A DNA stretch of 52,089 nt, taken from contig CAZSLS010000019.1 in assembly GCA_964607575.1 (NCBI GenBank), positions 1 through 52,089 of the forward strand. Direction: 5' to 3'. Origin of the DNA: BS750m-G57 sp964607575. GTDB taxonomy: Bacteria > Planctomycetota > Phycisphaerae > SM23-33. Shown here piece after piece: positions 34,435 through 44,290 of this stretch. The position numbers and the translations under genes were made by a program. The first letter of the stretch is position 1; every line of letters begins with the position of its first letter. Below the pieces are notes generated by a model. It saw nothing but the letters and a program-made list of their open reading frames with translations, was not told the origin of the DNA and searched no databases.

Positions 34435-36087
34435 GTGAAAACGACGCGACGTGGTTTCCTTAGCTTTTGCGGGGCCGCTGGAGTTGCCCTTGCCGGACGG
34501 GTGGCTTTCGGGGCCAAAAGTGACAAGCCCAAACGCCCGAACATCCTGTTCATAATGGCCGACGATCACACATCTCAGGGTATCGGAGCTTATGGCGGGC
34601 GACTGGCCAAACTCAACCCGACACCGACCATAGACACCCTCGCAAAGGAAGGGATGCTTATGGAGAACGTGTTCTGCACGAACTCGATATGCACACCAAG
34701 CCGCGCGAATATCATAACGGGCCAGCACTGTCAGACAAACGGCGTGCTGGACCTCTACAGCACCCTTCCGGCAAGCAAGCACTACCTGCCCGTCGAAATG
34801 AAAAAAGCCGGATACACAACCGCGGTGATCGGCAAATGGCATCTCAAGGTCGACCCGTCGAGCTTCGATTACTACTGCGTCCTGCCCGGACAGGGGCGAT
34901 ACCACAACCCGATCCTCTACACCAGCGACGGCGGGACGCCCCGGAAGGTGCGGATAGACAGCACGATGAGCAAGACCGCCAACGTCGTGGAATTCAAAGG
35001 ACACTCCTCCGACGTGATCACGGACATCGCGCTGAAGTGGCTCGACAAGAAGCGCCCCGCAAACAAGCCGTTCTTCTGCATGCTGCACTATAAAGCGCCG
35101 CACGACATGTTCAAATACGCCAAGCGATACGATAACTACCTCGAAGATATCGAAATCCCCGAGCCGGAAAACATGTACGACCAGCCCGGAAAGAACTTCG
35201 GCTCGATCGCGACGCGCGGAAAGAACGACGAACTTATTCACGTGATCGGATCGTCGATGTCCAAACGCATGACGCGCCGCAACATGGGCATGCACATGCG
35301 GATCGACAAGAAGCTGCCCGACCGAGAATACACCCACCAGGCCTACCAGAAATACGCCAAGCAATTCCTGCGATGTGTCAAAGGGGTCGACGACAACCTC
35401 AAACGCCTCTTCGCCCACCTCCGCAAAAGCGGTTTGATGGACAATACGATAGTTTTCTACTGCGGCGACCAGGGCTTCTTCCTCGGCGAGCACGATTTCA
35501 TCGACAAGCGGTGGATGTACGACGAAGCGATGCGAATGGCCATGCTGGTGCGCTACCCAAAACTCATCAAGCCCGGAACCCGCAACAACTGGATCATCAA
35601 CAACACGGACTTCGCGCCGACCATGCTGGACCTGGCGGGCGCAAAAACGCCTTCATACATGCAGGGGCGCAGCTTCGCCGACGGGCTGCAAGGAAAGCCC
35701 AAGCCCGCCGACTGGCCCGAAGCGACCTACTACCGCTACTGGATGCACATGGCCCACGGGCACAACAACCCCGCCCACTTCGGTCTGCGAACCGAGAAGT
35801 ACAAGTTGATTTTCTTCTACGGATGCGACTTCACCGACACCCACAAGGACAAACCCGTCACCAGGCATGGTGGTAATCGCTACTGGGCCGACACGCCGGC
35901 GGCATGGGAGTTCTACGACCTGACCAAAGATCCCCGCGAGATGAACAATCGCTACGGCGACAAGAAGTACAAAGATGTGATCGCCAACCTGAAGAAGCAA
36001 CTCAAGAAACTCCGGACCGACCTGGGCGAAACGGACAAAAAATACCCGCGAATCCAGAAGATTATCGACGCGCACTGGAACGATTAA
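34435..36087 (+). CDS. Exported sulfatase, formylglycine type (CTPSR)
   Basis: A 550-residue arylsulfatase-family enzyme. I chose the GTG at 34435 because AAAGGA lies nearby and the Tat signal (TTRRGFLSFCGAAG) begins right after it; the longer frame from 34351 would place the twin arginines 30 residues in. Metal ligands Asp43-Asp44 are in MADDHTSQG, Cys86 of CTPSR is the formylglycine site, and GKWHLKVD and CGDQGFFLGEH follow. The Gly-Asp-Gln variant near the latter metal site is shared by a group of planctomycete sulfatases. It is the first gene of a tight three-gene operon; the beta-helix gene starts three bases after its stop. Confidence 0.93.
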   Translation: MKTTRRGFLSFCGAAGVALAGRVAFGAKSDKPKRPNILFIMADDHTSQGIGAYGGRLAKLNPTPTIDTLAKEGMLMENVFCTNSICTPSRANIITGQHCQTNGVLDLYSTLPASKHYLPVEMKKAGYTTAVIGKWHLKVDPSSFDYYCVLPGQGRYHNPILYTSDGGTPRKVRIDSTMSKTANVVEFKGHSSDVITDIALKWLDKKRPANKPFFCMLHYKAPHDMFKYAKRYDNYLEDIEIPEPENMYDQPGKNFGSIATRGKNDELIHVIGSSMSKRMTRRNMGMHMRIDKKLPDREYTHQAYQKYAKQFLRCVKGVDDNLKRLFAHLRKSGLMDNTIVFYCGDQGFFLGEHDFIDKRWMYDEAMRMAMLVRYPKLIKPGTRNNWIINNTDFAPTMLDLAGAKTPSYMQGRSFADGLQGKPKPADWPEATYYRYWMHMAHGHNNPAHFGLRTEKYKLIFFYGCDFTDTHKDKPVTRHGGNRYWADTPAAWEFYDLTKDPREMNNRYGDKKYKDVIANLKKQLKKLRTDLGETDKKYPRIQKIIDAHWND

Positions 36088-36090
36088 GTA

Positions 36091-38331
36091 ATGAAGACAT
36101 ATCTTGCAGCGATTGCAGTTCTGTTCGCGACAGCCGGTGCGGGACAGGCAGCCGAATATTCCGTCTCGCCACGCGGCGACGACGGCGGACCGGGTTCGGC
36201 GGGCAAACCGTTTCGATCGATCCAGGCCGCCGCCAACGTTATGAAACCCGGCGACGTCTGCATTATCCGCGCCGGGACGTATCGACAGACCGTCCGCGTA
36301 AAAACGTCCCGTATTCGCTTCAGCGCCGCGCCCGGTGAAAAGGTCACGATCGGCGGAACCGATCCGATCGAGACAAAGTGGTCCGTCCACAAGGGCAAGA
36401 TCTACAAGACGCCCGTCACAGGCCCCCTGGCCCAACTCTTCGTCGACGGGGAGATGATGGTCGAGGCTCGCTGGCCCAATCAACCGTTGACCAAACGCTG
36501 GGATAAATCCACCTGGCGAACCACGTATGAGGGAAGCGAGTACGGCAGGATCGTCGATCCCGAACTGGCCAAAACGGGCGTCGACTGGACCGGCGCCCTT
36601 GCGGTGCTGAACGTCGGGGCGTGGCAAACTTTCCTGCGCACCGTGAAAGACCACAAAGCCGGCGGAGACTCCTTCCAATACGCCAAAGATCTCGGCAAGC
36701 GACACGAATCGAAGCGAACCCAGCGCAAACGCACGATGAGAAATTTCGATCGATACTTTCTCTGCGGTAAGCTCGAAGCCCTCGACTCGCCGAGCGAATG
36801 GTTCTGCGATCCCAAGACGTCCACGCTCTACCTCTGGGCGCCCGACGGGCGCAACCCCGCCGCCCGACGGATCGAAGGCAAGCGGCGTAACTACGCATTC
36901 ATCGCCGCCCGAAAGAACCACATACAACTCGAGGGCCTGAGATTCTTCGCCGCGACGGTCCTGCTGGACAACTGCAACGATTGCACTATCGAAAACTGCA
37001 CGCTGGACTACCCGACCTGCGCAGCCCCCCCTACCGCAGCCGGAAACGACATCCCCAAACAGATCGCCCGCATGAACGCTACGTTCCTCGGCGGGCTCCG
37101 GACCCTGGCTCCGACGCTGATCTCGGGCAAGGGCAATGTGGTGCGCAACTGTCGGGTCGCGATGAGCGAGGCCCCGGGGCTGATATTGACCGGTAGCGAG
37201 AACACGGTGGAGAACTGTCTGATTCGCGACATCGACTGGCGCGGGCTGGGCAATGGCGCCGCGGGAAACTGCGCGGGCGTACTGATGCCCTCCTCCGATC
37301 GGTCGGTCTTCCGGCGCAACACGCTGCACCACATCGGCTCGTCCGAGGGCGTCGTCCTGCCGCGCAGGGGCCCGTCGATCTGCGAGTATAACTACGTCCA
37401 TCACGGCGGGCTGGTCCAGAGCGACGGCGGGCTGATCCAGTCCAGCGGGACGCGGCTGGCCGGCACGATCATCCGGTACAACTGGGTGCACGATCATCTG
37501 GCGTTCAGGTGGGGAGGGATTGGGATTCGCGGCGACGATCTGACTCGCGATCTGATCGTCCACCACAACGTCGCCTGGCGGTGCAACGAAAAAGCAATAA
37601 TGATAAAGGGCGACCGCAACCAGGCTTACAACAACACTTGCTTCAATAACGCCACGCTGGACCTGGTGCTCTGGTCGGCGCCCACGCCCCGCAAGGAATG
37701 GGCCAAAAGACAGTGGGCTCACCTGCTCAAGCAGCAGAACGCCAACTCCAAAGCGTTCAACAACTACGCGCCGGTCCTCACCGGGCAGATGCACCACGAG
37801 ATCCGACGGGCCGGGAAAATCACACCCCCGGCGGCCGAAATGTCACACAATCTCGGCGGCGATTCATACAAGCTGATCGACGCGAAGAAACTGACCTTCC
37901 GCAAAGCCCCTCCGCCGCTGGTCAACGTCGAAGCATTTGATTTCCGTCCGGCTGCGGGTTCCAAACTGATCGATGTCGGAGCGTACCAGCGCCAGGCCGA
38001 GAACTACTGGATCCCCGGTCGCCAGGCGCCCCGCGCTTCGATGCCCATCCCGGGAGACGAAAGCAAAGTCCCCGCGAAGGATATCGCACTGATGTGGCTG
38101 GGCGGATACAAGGCGGTGTCGTTCGACGTGTACGTCGGAACCGACAAACGGGGCGTAAGCGCGGCGGCGAGAAAATCGAAAGAATTCAAGGGCAACCGGA
38201 CAACAAACATCCACAAACCGACCGCACTCAAACCGGGCCAAACCTTGTACTGGCGAATCGATTCAGTCGGCCCGAAGCGTACGGTCAAGGGCGACGTGTG
38301 GAAACTCGCAATCACCGAAGGTGGAAAGTGA
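36091..38331 (+). CDS. Secreted right-handed beta-helix protein, possible polysaccharide lyase
   Basis: A 746-residue exported protein with a signal peptide (YLAAIAVLFATAGAGQA). The first part (EYSVSPRGDDGGPGSAGKPF, then IQAAANVMKPGD) is the DUF1565-type cap of parallel beta-helix proteins. Residues about 270-520 carry short repeated strands rich in Asn and Val (IENCTLDYP, VVRNCRVAMSE, VENCLIRDIDW, IIRYNWVHDH), as in pectate-lyase-like helices. The last 110 residues form a fibronectin-type domain (SFDVYVGTD ... TLYWRIDSVGP). It may cut or bind polysaccharide; no catalytic residues can be identified. It starts three bases after the sulfatase and overlaps the next gene by four bases if that gene begins at the GTG at 38328. 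Confidence 0.85.
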   Translation: MKTYLAAIAVLFATAGAGQAAEYSVSPRGDDGGPGSAGKPFRSIQAAANVMKPGDVCIIRAGTYRQTVRVKTSRIRFSAAPGEKVTIGGTDPIETKWSVHKGKIYKTPVTGPLAQLFVDGEMMVEARWPNQPLTKRWDKSTWRTTYEGSEYGRIVDPELAKTGVDWTGALAVLNVGAWQTFLRTVKDHKAGGDSFQYAKDLGKRHESKRTQRKRTMRNFDRYFLCGKLEALDSPSEWFCDPKTSTLYLWAPDGRNPAARRIEGKRRNYAFIAARKNHIQLEGLRFFAATVLLDNCNDCTIENCTLDYPTCAAPPTAAGNDIPKQIARMNATFLGGLRTLAPTLISGKGNVVRNCRVAMSEAPGLILTGSENTVENCLIRDIDWRGLGNGAAGNCAGVLMPSSDRSVFRRNTLHHIGSSEGVVLPRRGPSICEYNYVHHGGLVQSDGGLIQSSGTRLAGTIIRYNWVHDHLAFRWGGIGIRGDDLTRDLIVHHNVAWRCNEKAIMIKGDRNQAYNNTCFNNATLDLVLWSAPTPRKEWAKRQWAHLLKQQNANSKAFNNYAPVLTGQMHHEIRRAGKITPPAAEMSHNLGGDSYKLIDAKKLTFRKAPPPLVNVEAFDFRPAAGSKLIDVGAYQRQAENYWIPGRQAPRASMPIPGDESKVPAKDIALMWLGGYKAVSFDVYVGTDKRGVSAAARKSKEFKGNRTTNIHKPTALKPGQTLYWRIDSVGPKRTVKGDVWKLAITEGGK

Positions 38332-41300
38332 GATTTGATGTGAACCTGAAAACAACCGCGCTAAAGATATGCCTGCTGTTTTGCATCGCTGCTCCGGCGG
38401 CTGGGGCGGAGAAACTGATAGACACTTCCGATATCGCGGGCGGTGTGTGTGCGATGCTCGGACGCAGCGATTCAGACCTGGCGCTGTCGGTCGCAAAACG
38501 GAAGAGTTTCGTAGTCCACGCACTTTACGCCAACGCAAAAACCGCCCGCGCCGCAACCGCCGCATTCCGCGCCGGTGGGCTTCACGGCAGGGTCTCAGCC
38601 GATGTGTCCACAGGCTCACGCCTCCCGTACGCGCCGAACATCGTTAACGTGCTGGCCGCCGACAACTACGCAGCCCTGAAGGCCCGCGGCTTGTCGCTCG
38701 AGGAGATTGCACGCGTATTGGCCCCGCTGGGCACGGTATTCCTTGGCGGTGGCGACGAACTGATCGAAGAGTTGAAATCCGCCGGATTCGATCGCGTCAG
38801 GAAGGACGGCAAGTGGATTCGCGGAATCAAGCCCTGGCCCGCGGAGATCGACCAGTGGACGCACTACTGTCACGGGCCCGACAGCAATCCGGTCGCCCGC
38901 GACAAGCTCGTCGGACCGCCGAAGCATTACCAGTGGACCGCCGGTCCGCGATGGAGCCGATCGCACGACAGCGACTCGAGCGTCAATTCGCTCGTGTCGG
39001 CCGGCGGACGAATCTTCTACATGGTCGACGAAGGGCCCATCAGCCTACCCGGCCAGCATTCGCTTCCCGACAAGTGGTTCGTCGTCGCGCGAGACGCATT
39101 CAACGGCGTGTTGCTCTGGAAGAAACCCGTGGAACAATGGGGATGGCGCCAGTGGAAGGATACGTGGTTCAAGTGTCGACCCGGCGTGTTCCCGATCAGC
39201 CTCAATCGGCGCCTGGTCGCCGTCGGCGACGATGTATACGTGACGCTGGGATACCGCGCGCCGGTCTCGCGCCTGAACGCGAAAACCGGCGAGGTCTGCC
39301 AGGTTTACGCCGGCACGGAGCGCACCAACGAGATCATTCGCACCAAGGACCGCCTGATCCTTTCGATGAACAGAGACGCCGGCGTGAAGATCATGTGTCT
39401 CGCCGCCGCGACCGGAAAGGTCATCTGGCAGAGCGCCCCGAAGTACAAGGGCACGACAAAGGATTACATCAAGTTCAAAGCCATGCGAGGCGTCGTCAAG
39501 CCGACGAAGCTGGACCCGGGCGTGAATCTGTCGGTCGACGGCGAGATCATCTGCCTGCTCGACGGGCGCGACGCGGTCTGCCTGGACATCCGCAACGGAG
39601 CCGAAAAATGGCGTTCGGAAGTCGCCGACGAAAAGGGCGATGCGTGGATGGGATCGCTAATCGTACACAAAGACGCGGTGATCTGCGCGACGGCAAGGAC
39701 GCTCTATTCCCTGTCCCGCAAGACGGGCAAGAAACTCTGGACGAAGAACAAGAAACCGCTGGGGCACCTATGGTACGAGTGGAAGGATGTATTCGTAATC
39801 GGCGACCTGGTATGGACATACGGGCCGGAGAACAAGAGGCAGACGGGCAAGTTCCGATCGTTCTGGCCGGCGGCGATGAAGGGCTACGATCCGAAAACCG
39901 GCAAGGTCACGAAAACCATCCCGCTGGGGAACATCTTCACCGCACACCATCACCACCGCTGCTATCGGAACAAGGCCACCGACCGCTACATACTCACCAG
40001 CCGCCGCGGCACGGAATTCGTGAGCCTCACCGGCGGAAGGCACACGGTGCATAACTGGCTGCGGGGGATCTGCCACATGGGCATGATGCCCGCCAACGGA
40101 CTGCAATACACACCCCCCCACCCGTGCAGATGCTACATAAACGAGAACCTGTCGGGCTTCAATGCAATCGCCTCGGCATCGGCGTCGGCGCCGCAACCGG
40201 TAGAACCTGAAACCCCGCTCGAAAAGGGCCCTGCCTACGCTCGAATCGCAAGCCGCAAACCGATACTCGCCAGCGCCTCCGACTGGCCGACCTATCGCGG
40301 CGATCCCATCCGTTCGGGGGCGGCGACCTGCAAATTGCCTGACAAACTCAGAAGCCTCTGGTCCGTGAGACCCGGCGGCAAGCTGTCGGCCCCGGTGATC
40401 GCGGCGGGCAAAGTGTTCGTAGCGGCCGTCGATGAATATCACGTGCTGGCGCTGGACGCGAAAGACGGTTCGAAGCTGTGGGAGGCCCCCGCAGGCGGGC
40501 GCGTCGACTCGCCGCCTACGTATTACAGGGGTTCGGTCCTGTTTGGATGCACCGACGGATACGTCTACTGCCTGCGAGCCGGCGACGGCGAGCTTCGCTG
40601 GCGGTTCCGTGCCGCACCCGAGGCGCGACTGATCGGAGCGTACAGCCGCCTCGAGTCGGCCTGGCCGGTAAACGGCGGCGTGCTTGTGCATAAAGGCGTT
40701 GCATACTTCGCAGCCGGACGGTCGTCATACCTCGATGGCGGAATCTACGTCTACGCCCTGAATCCGACAACCGGAGCCCTGCTGCACCGCGCCAAACTCT
40801 CCGGACCGGAAACAGATTTCTCCAACACCAAAGCGCACTTCACCTACGGTAAGGGGCCGGGAACAAAGTGCGACATCATGCAGGCCGACGAAAACGGAGT
40901 CTACCTGCGCGACAAGGCGTTCGATCTCGCCCTCAAGCCGCTGGCGCCGGCAAGAATCGAAAACCGCGTCAGACCGCTTGGCGGATTCCTCGACGATACG
41001 TATTTCCGACGGGCAATGTGGTACTACGGTACGATGGCAAACTACGGGCAGTTAATCGTCCACAACGCCGACCGCACGTATATCGTCCGTATGTTCCATA
41101 ACCGCAAACTCCTGGATCCTAAGAACTTCTTCACGCCGGGCAAGGACGGATACAGGATCATCGCGGGATTAGACGGATGGCAGAAGGACATCCCGGTTCG
41201 AGTCAGGGCGATGGTTGCAGCAGGCCCGCAACTCATCCTGGCCGGCCCGCCGGACGTCGTGGGCGGTAAAGACCCGCTCGGCGCGTTCGAGGGACGCAAG

Positions 41301-41453
41301 GGCGGGATTATCCAAACGCTCGCGACCGAAGACGGAAAGCAGATCGCCGAATACAAATTGGACTCACCTCCCATATTCAACGGAATAGCCGCCGCAAACG
41401 GGCGACTCTACCTGGTAACCGTAGACGGTAAGATCCGCTGCTTCGGCAAGTAG
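38328..41453 (+). CDS. Secreted methyltransferase-like / PQQ-type beta-propeller fusion
   Basis: A 1041-residue product. Two GTG starts are possible, 38328 (GTGA overlap with the upstream stop) and 38340; both keep the signal peptide (LKICLLFCIAAPAAGAE). Residues about 32-165 have the order of a class I SAM-methyltransferase domain: a strand and glycine loop (here degenerate, AMLGRSDSDLALS), then VVHALYAN, AGGLHGRVSADVS, LPYAPNIVNVLAAD and ARVLAPLGTVFLGG. The rest (about 175-1041) is a long PQQ/BamB-like propeller with many strands such as DGEIICLLDGRDAVCLD and a conserved TPPHPCRCYINENL block. The degenerate motif I and export both argue against SAM-dependent catalysis. It is the third gene of the sulfatase operon. 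Confidence 0.82.
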   Translation: MRFDVNLKTTALKICLLFCIAAPAAGAEKLIDTSDIAGGVCAMLGRSDSDLALSVAKRKSFVVHALYANAKTARAATAAFRAGGLHGRVSADVSTGSRLPYAPNIVNVLAADNYAALKARGLSLEEIARVLAPLGTVFLGGGDELIEELKSAGFDRVRKDGKWIRGIKPWPAEIDQWTHYCHGPDSNPVARDKLVGPPKHYQWTAGPRWSRSHDSDSSVNSLVSAGGRIFYMVDEGPISLPGQHSLPDKWFVVARDAFNGVLLWKKPVEQWGWRQWKDTWFKCRPGVFPISLNRRLVAVGDDVYVTLGYRAPVSRLNAKTGEVCQVYAGTERTNEIIRTKDRLILSMNRDAGVKIMCLAAATGKVIWQSAPKYKGTTKDYIKFKAMRGVVKPTKLDPGVNLSVDGEIICLLDGRDAVCLDIRNGAEKWRSEVADEKGDAWMGSLIVHKDAVICATARTLYSLSRKTGKKLWTKNKKPLGHLWYEWKDVFVIGDLVWTYGPENKRQTGKFRSFWPAAMKGYDPKTGKVTKTIPLGNIFTAHHHHRCYRNKATDRYILTSRRGTEFVSLTGGRHTVHNWLRGICHMGMMPANGLQYTPPHPCRCYINENLSGFNAIASASASAPQPVEPETPLEKGPAYARIASRKPILASASDWPTYRGDPIRSGAATCKLPDKLRSLWSVRPGGKLSAPVIAAGKVFVAAVDEYHVLALDAKDGSKLWEAPAGGRVDSPPTYYRGSVLFGCTDGYVYCLRAGDGELRWRFRAAPEARLIGAYSRLESAWPVNGGVLVHKGVAYFAAGRSSYLDGGIYVYALNPTTGALLHRAKLSGPETDFSNTKAHFTYGKGPGTKCDIMQADENGVYLRDKAFDLALKPLAPARIENRVRPLGGFLDDTYFRRAMWYYGTMANYGQLIVHNADRTYIVRMFHNRKLLDPKNFFTPGKDGYRIIAGLDGWQKDIPVRVRAMVAAGPQLILAGPPDVVGGKDPLGAFEGRKGGIIQTLATEDGKQIAEYKLDSPPIFNGIAAANGRLYLVTVDGKIRCFGK

Positions 41454-42896
41454 TCACTTCTTCCGCTTGGCAACAGCCGCCCGTCGGACCGAGTCGTGAT
41501 GGCGCGACAGGTAGTAGAATGACTTGGTCACGCTCAACTCGCCGAGGCAAAACTGGAACGCGATTCGGTATCCGCCGCGAGGCCAGCGAACGTTCTGCAG
41601 GCAAAATGTGTTGACGACGGTTGAGACCGCCTGCTTGGGCTTCAGGACGGTCTCTTTGGGAGCGGCTTGGAGCCCCTTGGCGCCGGGTACCGGGCGAGCC
41701 TTGTTCTGACAGAGTATCACCAGGGATTCGTCCCAGAGGATGCCCTTGCTATCGCTGAGCAGTGCGGGGACTGTAACGGGCTTGTCGGTATCGTTGGTGA
41801 TGGTGATCTTGTACTGACCGTCGCCGTCGGGATTGGTCCACTTGATCCGCTTTTTCGGCGGTACTTTCACGACCTTCATCGAGACGCCCGGGCCCGCCGG
41901 AAGCGCCGGCCGACCGGTAACGCTGCATACCGCGGCGCCCGCGACGGGCGGCGCCGACTTCGGCCAGGCCTTGGCGCCAAGATCGGACCACGGCGAAACG
42001 AACTTGTCTTTCTTTTTCGACCAGCCCAGGGGCAGGGAGGTCGCCTCCCGTGCGGTCTGCAGCACTTTGTCGTCGACTTTGCGGACCAACTTCGCCACGG
42101 TCGAACCCCGCGACGTGGTCGCCGTTACGAGACAGAGCTTGCCTACGGGGAATGTGGGTTTGGCCCGTTGGCGTGCGCTGTGGTGGATGGTTAGGTTGGC
42201 TCCGGGCTTGAGGTCGCCGCGGAGGACGTCTTTGACGACCAGTACGAGCCTGTGGCTGTAAATCGGGGGCATCGAACTGGCGACAGGTCCGGGTATGGCC
42301 CGCTTCAGATCGGCGGTGAACACGAGTTGGGCGCCCTGGATCGTTTTGAAATCGTCGTTAGCGGCGGGCTTACCTCTGCCCGGCATGGGGCGAGGCACGG
42401 GCATGGGGCGCACCTTCGGGCCAACCGGCTTGGGCCTGGGCCTGGCCGCACCCACCGGGCGAACCTTCATCACGATCTCTCTGGGGTTACCGGCGGTCAG
42501 CACCTTGCACAGGAACTTACCGTCAGCGGGTTTGCCCATGTGCGTTCGCGGCGTCTTGGCAGGGTCGCCTGAATGGATGAAGAGCGTCACGTAATACTGC
42601 ATCCGCTGATTGATCTTCCTGCCGGGCTTCTGTCCGATCGAGAACGCGGTCTTGGTTTCCTTGCCCTTTGTGTGGGCGAAGTTCTTGATCTGCACCTGGT
42701 CGACCAGCGTGGCGGGCTTGTCAGCGATCATCGGATGATACTCGTACAAGCGGATATCGACGGTCGAGCCCTTGATCGACGGCACATCGGCGCCGATGAC
42801 CATCGTGCCCGCGACCTCGGTCGAGACGACCTCCGCAACGAGAAGGCCGCACAGCAACAGCACGACGGCAGCCGACAGACAGATACTCTTACGCAT
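41454..42896 (-). CDS. Secreted protein with YbaY-like N-terminal domain
   Basis: A 480-residue exported protein with a clear signal peptide (ICLSAAVVLLLCGLLVAEVVS). Residues about 28-135 resemble the YbaY/type III chaperone-lipoprotein beta-barrel: VAGTMVIGADVP, TVDIRLYEYHP, LVDQVQIKNF, then a tyrosine-rich strand YYVTLFI. A Pro/Arg/Lys-rich linker (about 150-180) leads to a second beta-rich part with a GDLKPGANLTIHHS segment and a third ending in SFYYLSRHHDS. The function is unknown. A GGAAGGAG site lies close to the start. Its stop codon is directly adjacent to that of the PQQ fusion gene (41453/41454), tail to tail. It follows the VWA gene on the same strand. Confidence 0.7.
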   Translation of the reverse strand: MRKSICLSAAVVLLLCGLLVAEVVSTEVAGTMVIGADVPSIKGSTVDIRLYEYHPMIADKPATLVDQVQIKNFAHTKGKETKTAFSIGQKPGRKINQRMQYYVTLFIHSGDPAKTPRTHMGKPADGKFLCKVLTAGNPREIVMKVRPVGAARPRPKPVGPKVRPMPVPRPMPGRGKPAANDDFKTIQGAQLVFTADLKRAIPGPVASSMPPIYSHRLVLVVKDVLRGDLKPGANLTIHHSARQRAKPTFPVGKLCLVTATTSRGSTVAKLVRKVDDKVLQTAREATSLPLGWSKKKDKFVSPWSDLGAKAWPKSAPPVAGAAVCSVTGRPALPAGPGVSMKVVKVPPKKRIKWTNPDGDGQYKITITNDTDKPVTVPALLSDSKGILWDESLVILCQNKARPVPGAKGLQAAPKETVLKPKQAVSTVVNTFCLQNVRWPRGGYRIAFQFCLGELSVTKSFYYLSRHHDSVRRAAVAKRKK

Positions 42897-42967
42897 GGAT
42901 TCTCCTTCCCGATGGGATAGATTGTGGGCTTAGGTATTTAACGGTCTCGATGATACCGCGGGAGGGC

Positions 42968-44110
42968 TTATTTCTCGAACTTGAAATTGCGTTTCTCCGC
43001 CTGGGTGCGGACCATTTTCCTCAGGGCGGCGTCGAATGAGGTCTTTTCGTTGAGTCCTTTCTTCGCCATCTCCGCCTTCACAAACACAATTCGCTTCTTG
43101 CTCAGCTCCATGATCTCTTTCTGGATCGCGGCGCGGCTGGCGGACTGCTTGGCGATGTGTGCCTTCTTTTCGTCGTCGCTCATCTTCTGCATATCCTTGG
43201 GCAAGTCCTCGGTCTTGATCTTCGTAATGTCGAAGTCTTTTTGCTTCGACGCGTCAACGAGATCCCAACCGGTATTGGTGTACAAGCCGCCGGCCTTGGC
43301 GGACGCCCGTTGAGCCGCAGCGGGCGCGTTCATGCTGGAGGCGTTGGCGTCCTGCTTCTTCTGTCTGGCCAGGCCGTCCTTACCGCCCCTTCCGTATCCG
43401 ATATAGGTAACGTTGAGTTTGGCGCTGAGTTCGGCGAGTTTCTTGTCGTGCGGGGTGTTTATGACGACGGTCCCGCGGTCGTGGTCGATTGCGGCGTACT
43501 GCCCGTCGGCCCACGCGGCCGCGTCAGCCCATCCGGTCTTGCGACCCTTGTCTTCCGATCCGCAGTGGAGAGTGTTGACGATGATGCCCGCGGTTGCAGC
43601 CGCCTTGCAGGTGTCGCGCAACTTGTGGACTTTGTCCTGTGTAGCCGGTTCGTTACCGGCTATGAAGATTATCCGCAGCGTATCTTTGGACTTGTCCCAC
43701 TTGAGCTGCGTAGTCGCCGCAAGCATCACCCGGGCGACGTATTCCGTACCGCCGTTGGTGGTCAGCGGGAAGAGCTTTTCGTAGACCATGTCCAGATTGG
43801 TTGTCAGCGGGCAAAGCTGCTTGACCCAACCGTTTTCGCTCTTGAGCCCATCATTACCGTAATGGTACAGCGCCACGCGAAGGACGGGCTTGGGCCTGGC
43901 GGTCGCCAGTTCGTTGACGACGGCCCACAGCTTCTGCTTGGCCGATTGAATCAGCCCGCTCATCGACCCGGAGGTATCCAGGCATATCGCCAGATCAACG
44001 TGCCGCACGCGCCTGGGCGGAACGATGCTCCTGGCCTGGACGGCGGCAGAGATCGAAAGTATCAGCGTCGCAATGACAATTGCATTCTTCATGGTTTTCA
44101 TAATTTTCAT
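42968..44110 (-). CDS. Secreted von Willebrand factor A-domain protein
   Basis: A 380-residue exported protein. I chose the ATG at 44110 (GAGG about eight bases upstream); the reading frame stays open far beyond it with no start signal. The signal peptide is NAIVIATLILSISAAVQA. The VWA domain starts at HVDLAICLDTSGSM: Asp45, Ser47 and Ser49 make the DxSxS part of the MIDAS metal site, with TTNGGTE supplying the threonine. The third MIDAS position reads IAGNEP, with Asn in place of the usual Asp, which seems normal for this subgroup. A charged C-terminal helix region (about 280-375) follows. It may bind proteins or glycans at the cell surface. It is probably co-transcribed with the YbaY-like gene. 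Confidence 0.83.
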   Translation of the reverse strand: MKIMKTMKNAIVIATLILSISAAVQARSIVPPRRVRHVDLAICLDTSGSMSGLIQSAKQKLWAVVNELATARPKPVLRVALYHYGNDGLKSENGWVKQLCPLTTNLDMVYEKLFPLTTNGGTEYVARVMLAATTQLKWDKSKDTLRIIFIAGNEPATQDKVHKLRDTCKAAATAGIIVNTLHCGSEDKGRKTGWADAAAWADGQYAAIDHDRGTVVINTPHDKKLAELSAKLNVTYIGYGRGGKDGLARQKKQDANASSMNAPAAAQRASAKAGGLYTNTGWDLVDASKQKDFDITKIKTEDLPKDMQKMSDDEKKAHIAKQSASRAAIQKEIMELSKKRIVFVKAEMAKKGLNEKTSFDAALRKMVRTQAEKRNFKFEK

Positions 44111-44204
44111 AATCCTGTCCTCATTACCGAAGGTTTCGTTACAACTCTTTTGACGCACGAGCGGGCGAAAGGGTTCCCGAATTCCACCGCCTTTTCGCGA
44201 GTAT

Positions 44205-44234
44205 TTGCCCCAGCCGCACCACCGCGAGTATAAT
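44205..44234 (+). promoter_or_regulatory. Candidate promoter of the PQQ/GH10 operon
   Basis: TTGCCC (44205-44210, four of six), an 18-base spacer and a perfect TATAAT (44229-44234), 57 bases before the ATG at 44291. Confidence 0.55.
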
Positions 44235-44290
44235 CTCAGGCCCTGCCCGAGGCCCATCCGGTCGCCGGACAGACCGAAAGGTGCGTGACA

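Noticed and set aside
35653..37797. Minus-strand reading frame of 714 codons
   Set aside because: It is the antisense of the sulfatase end and the beta-helix gene; high G+C leaves long open antisense frames. No domain or ribosome-binding site.
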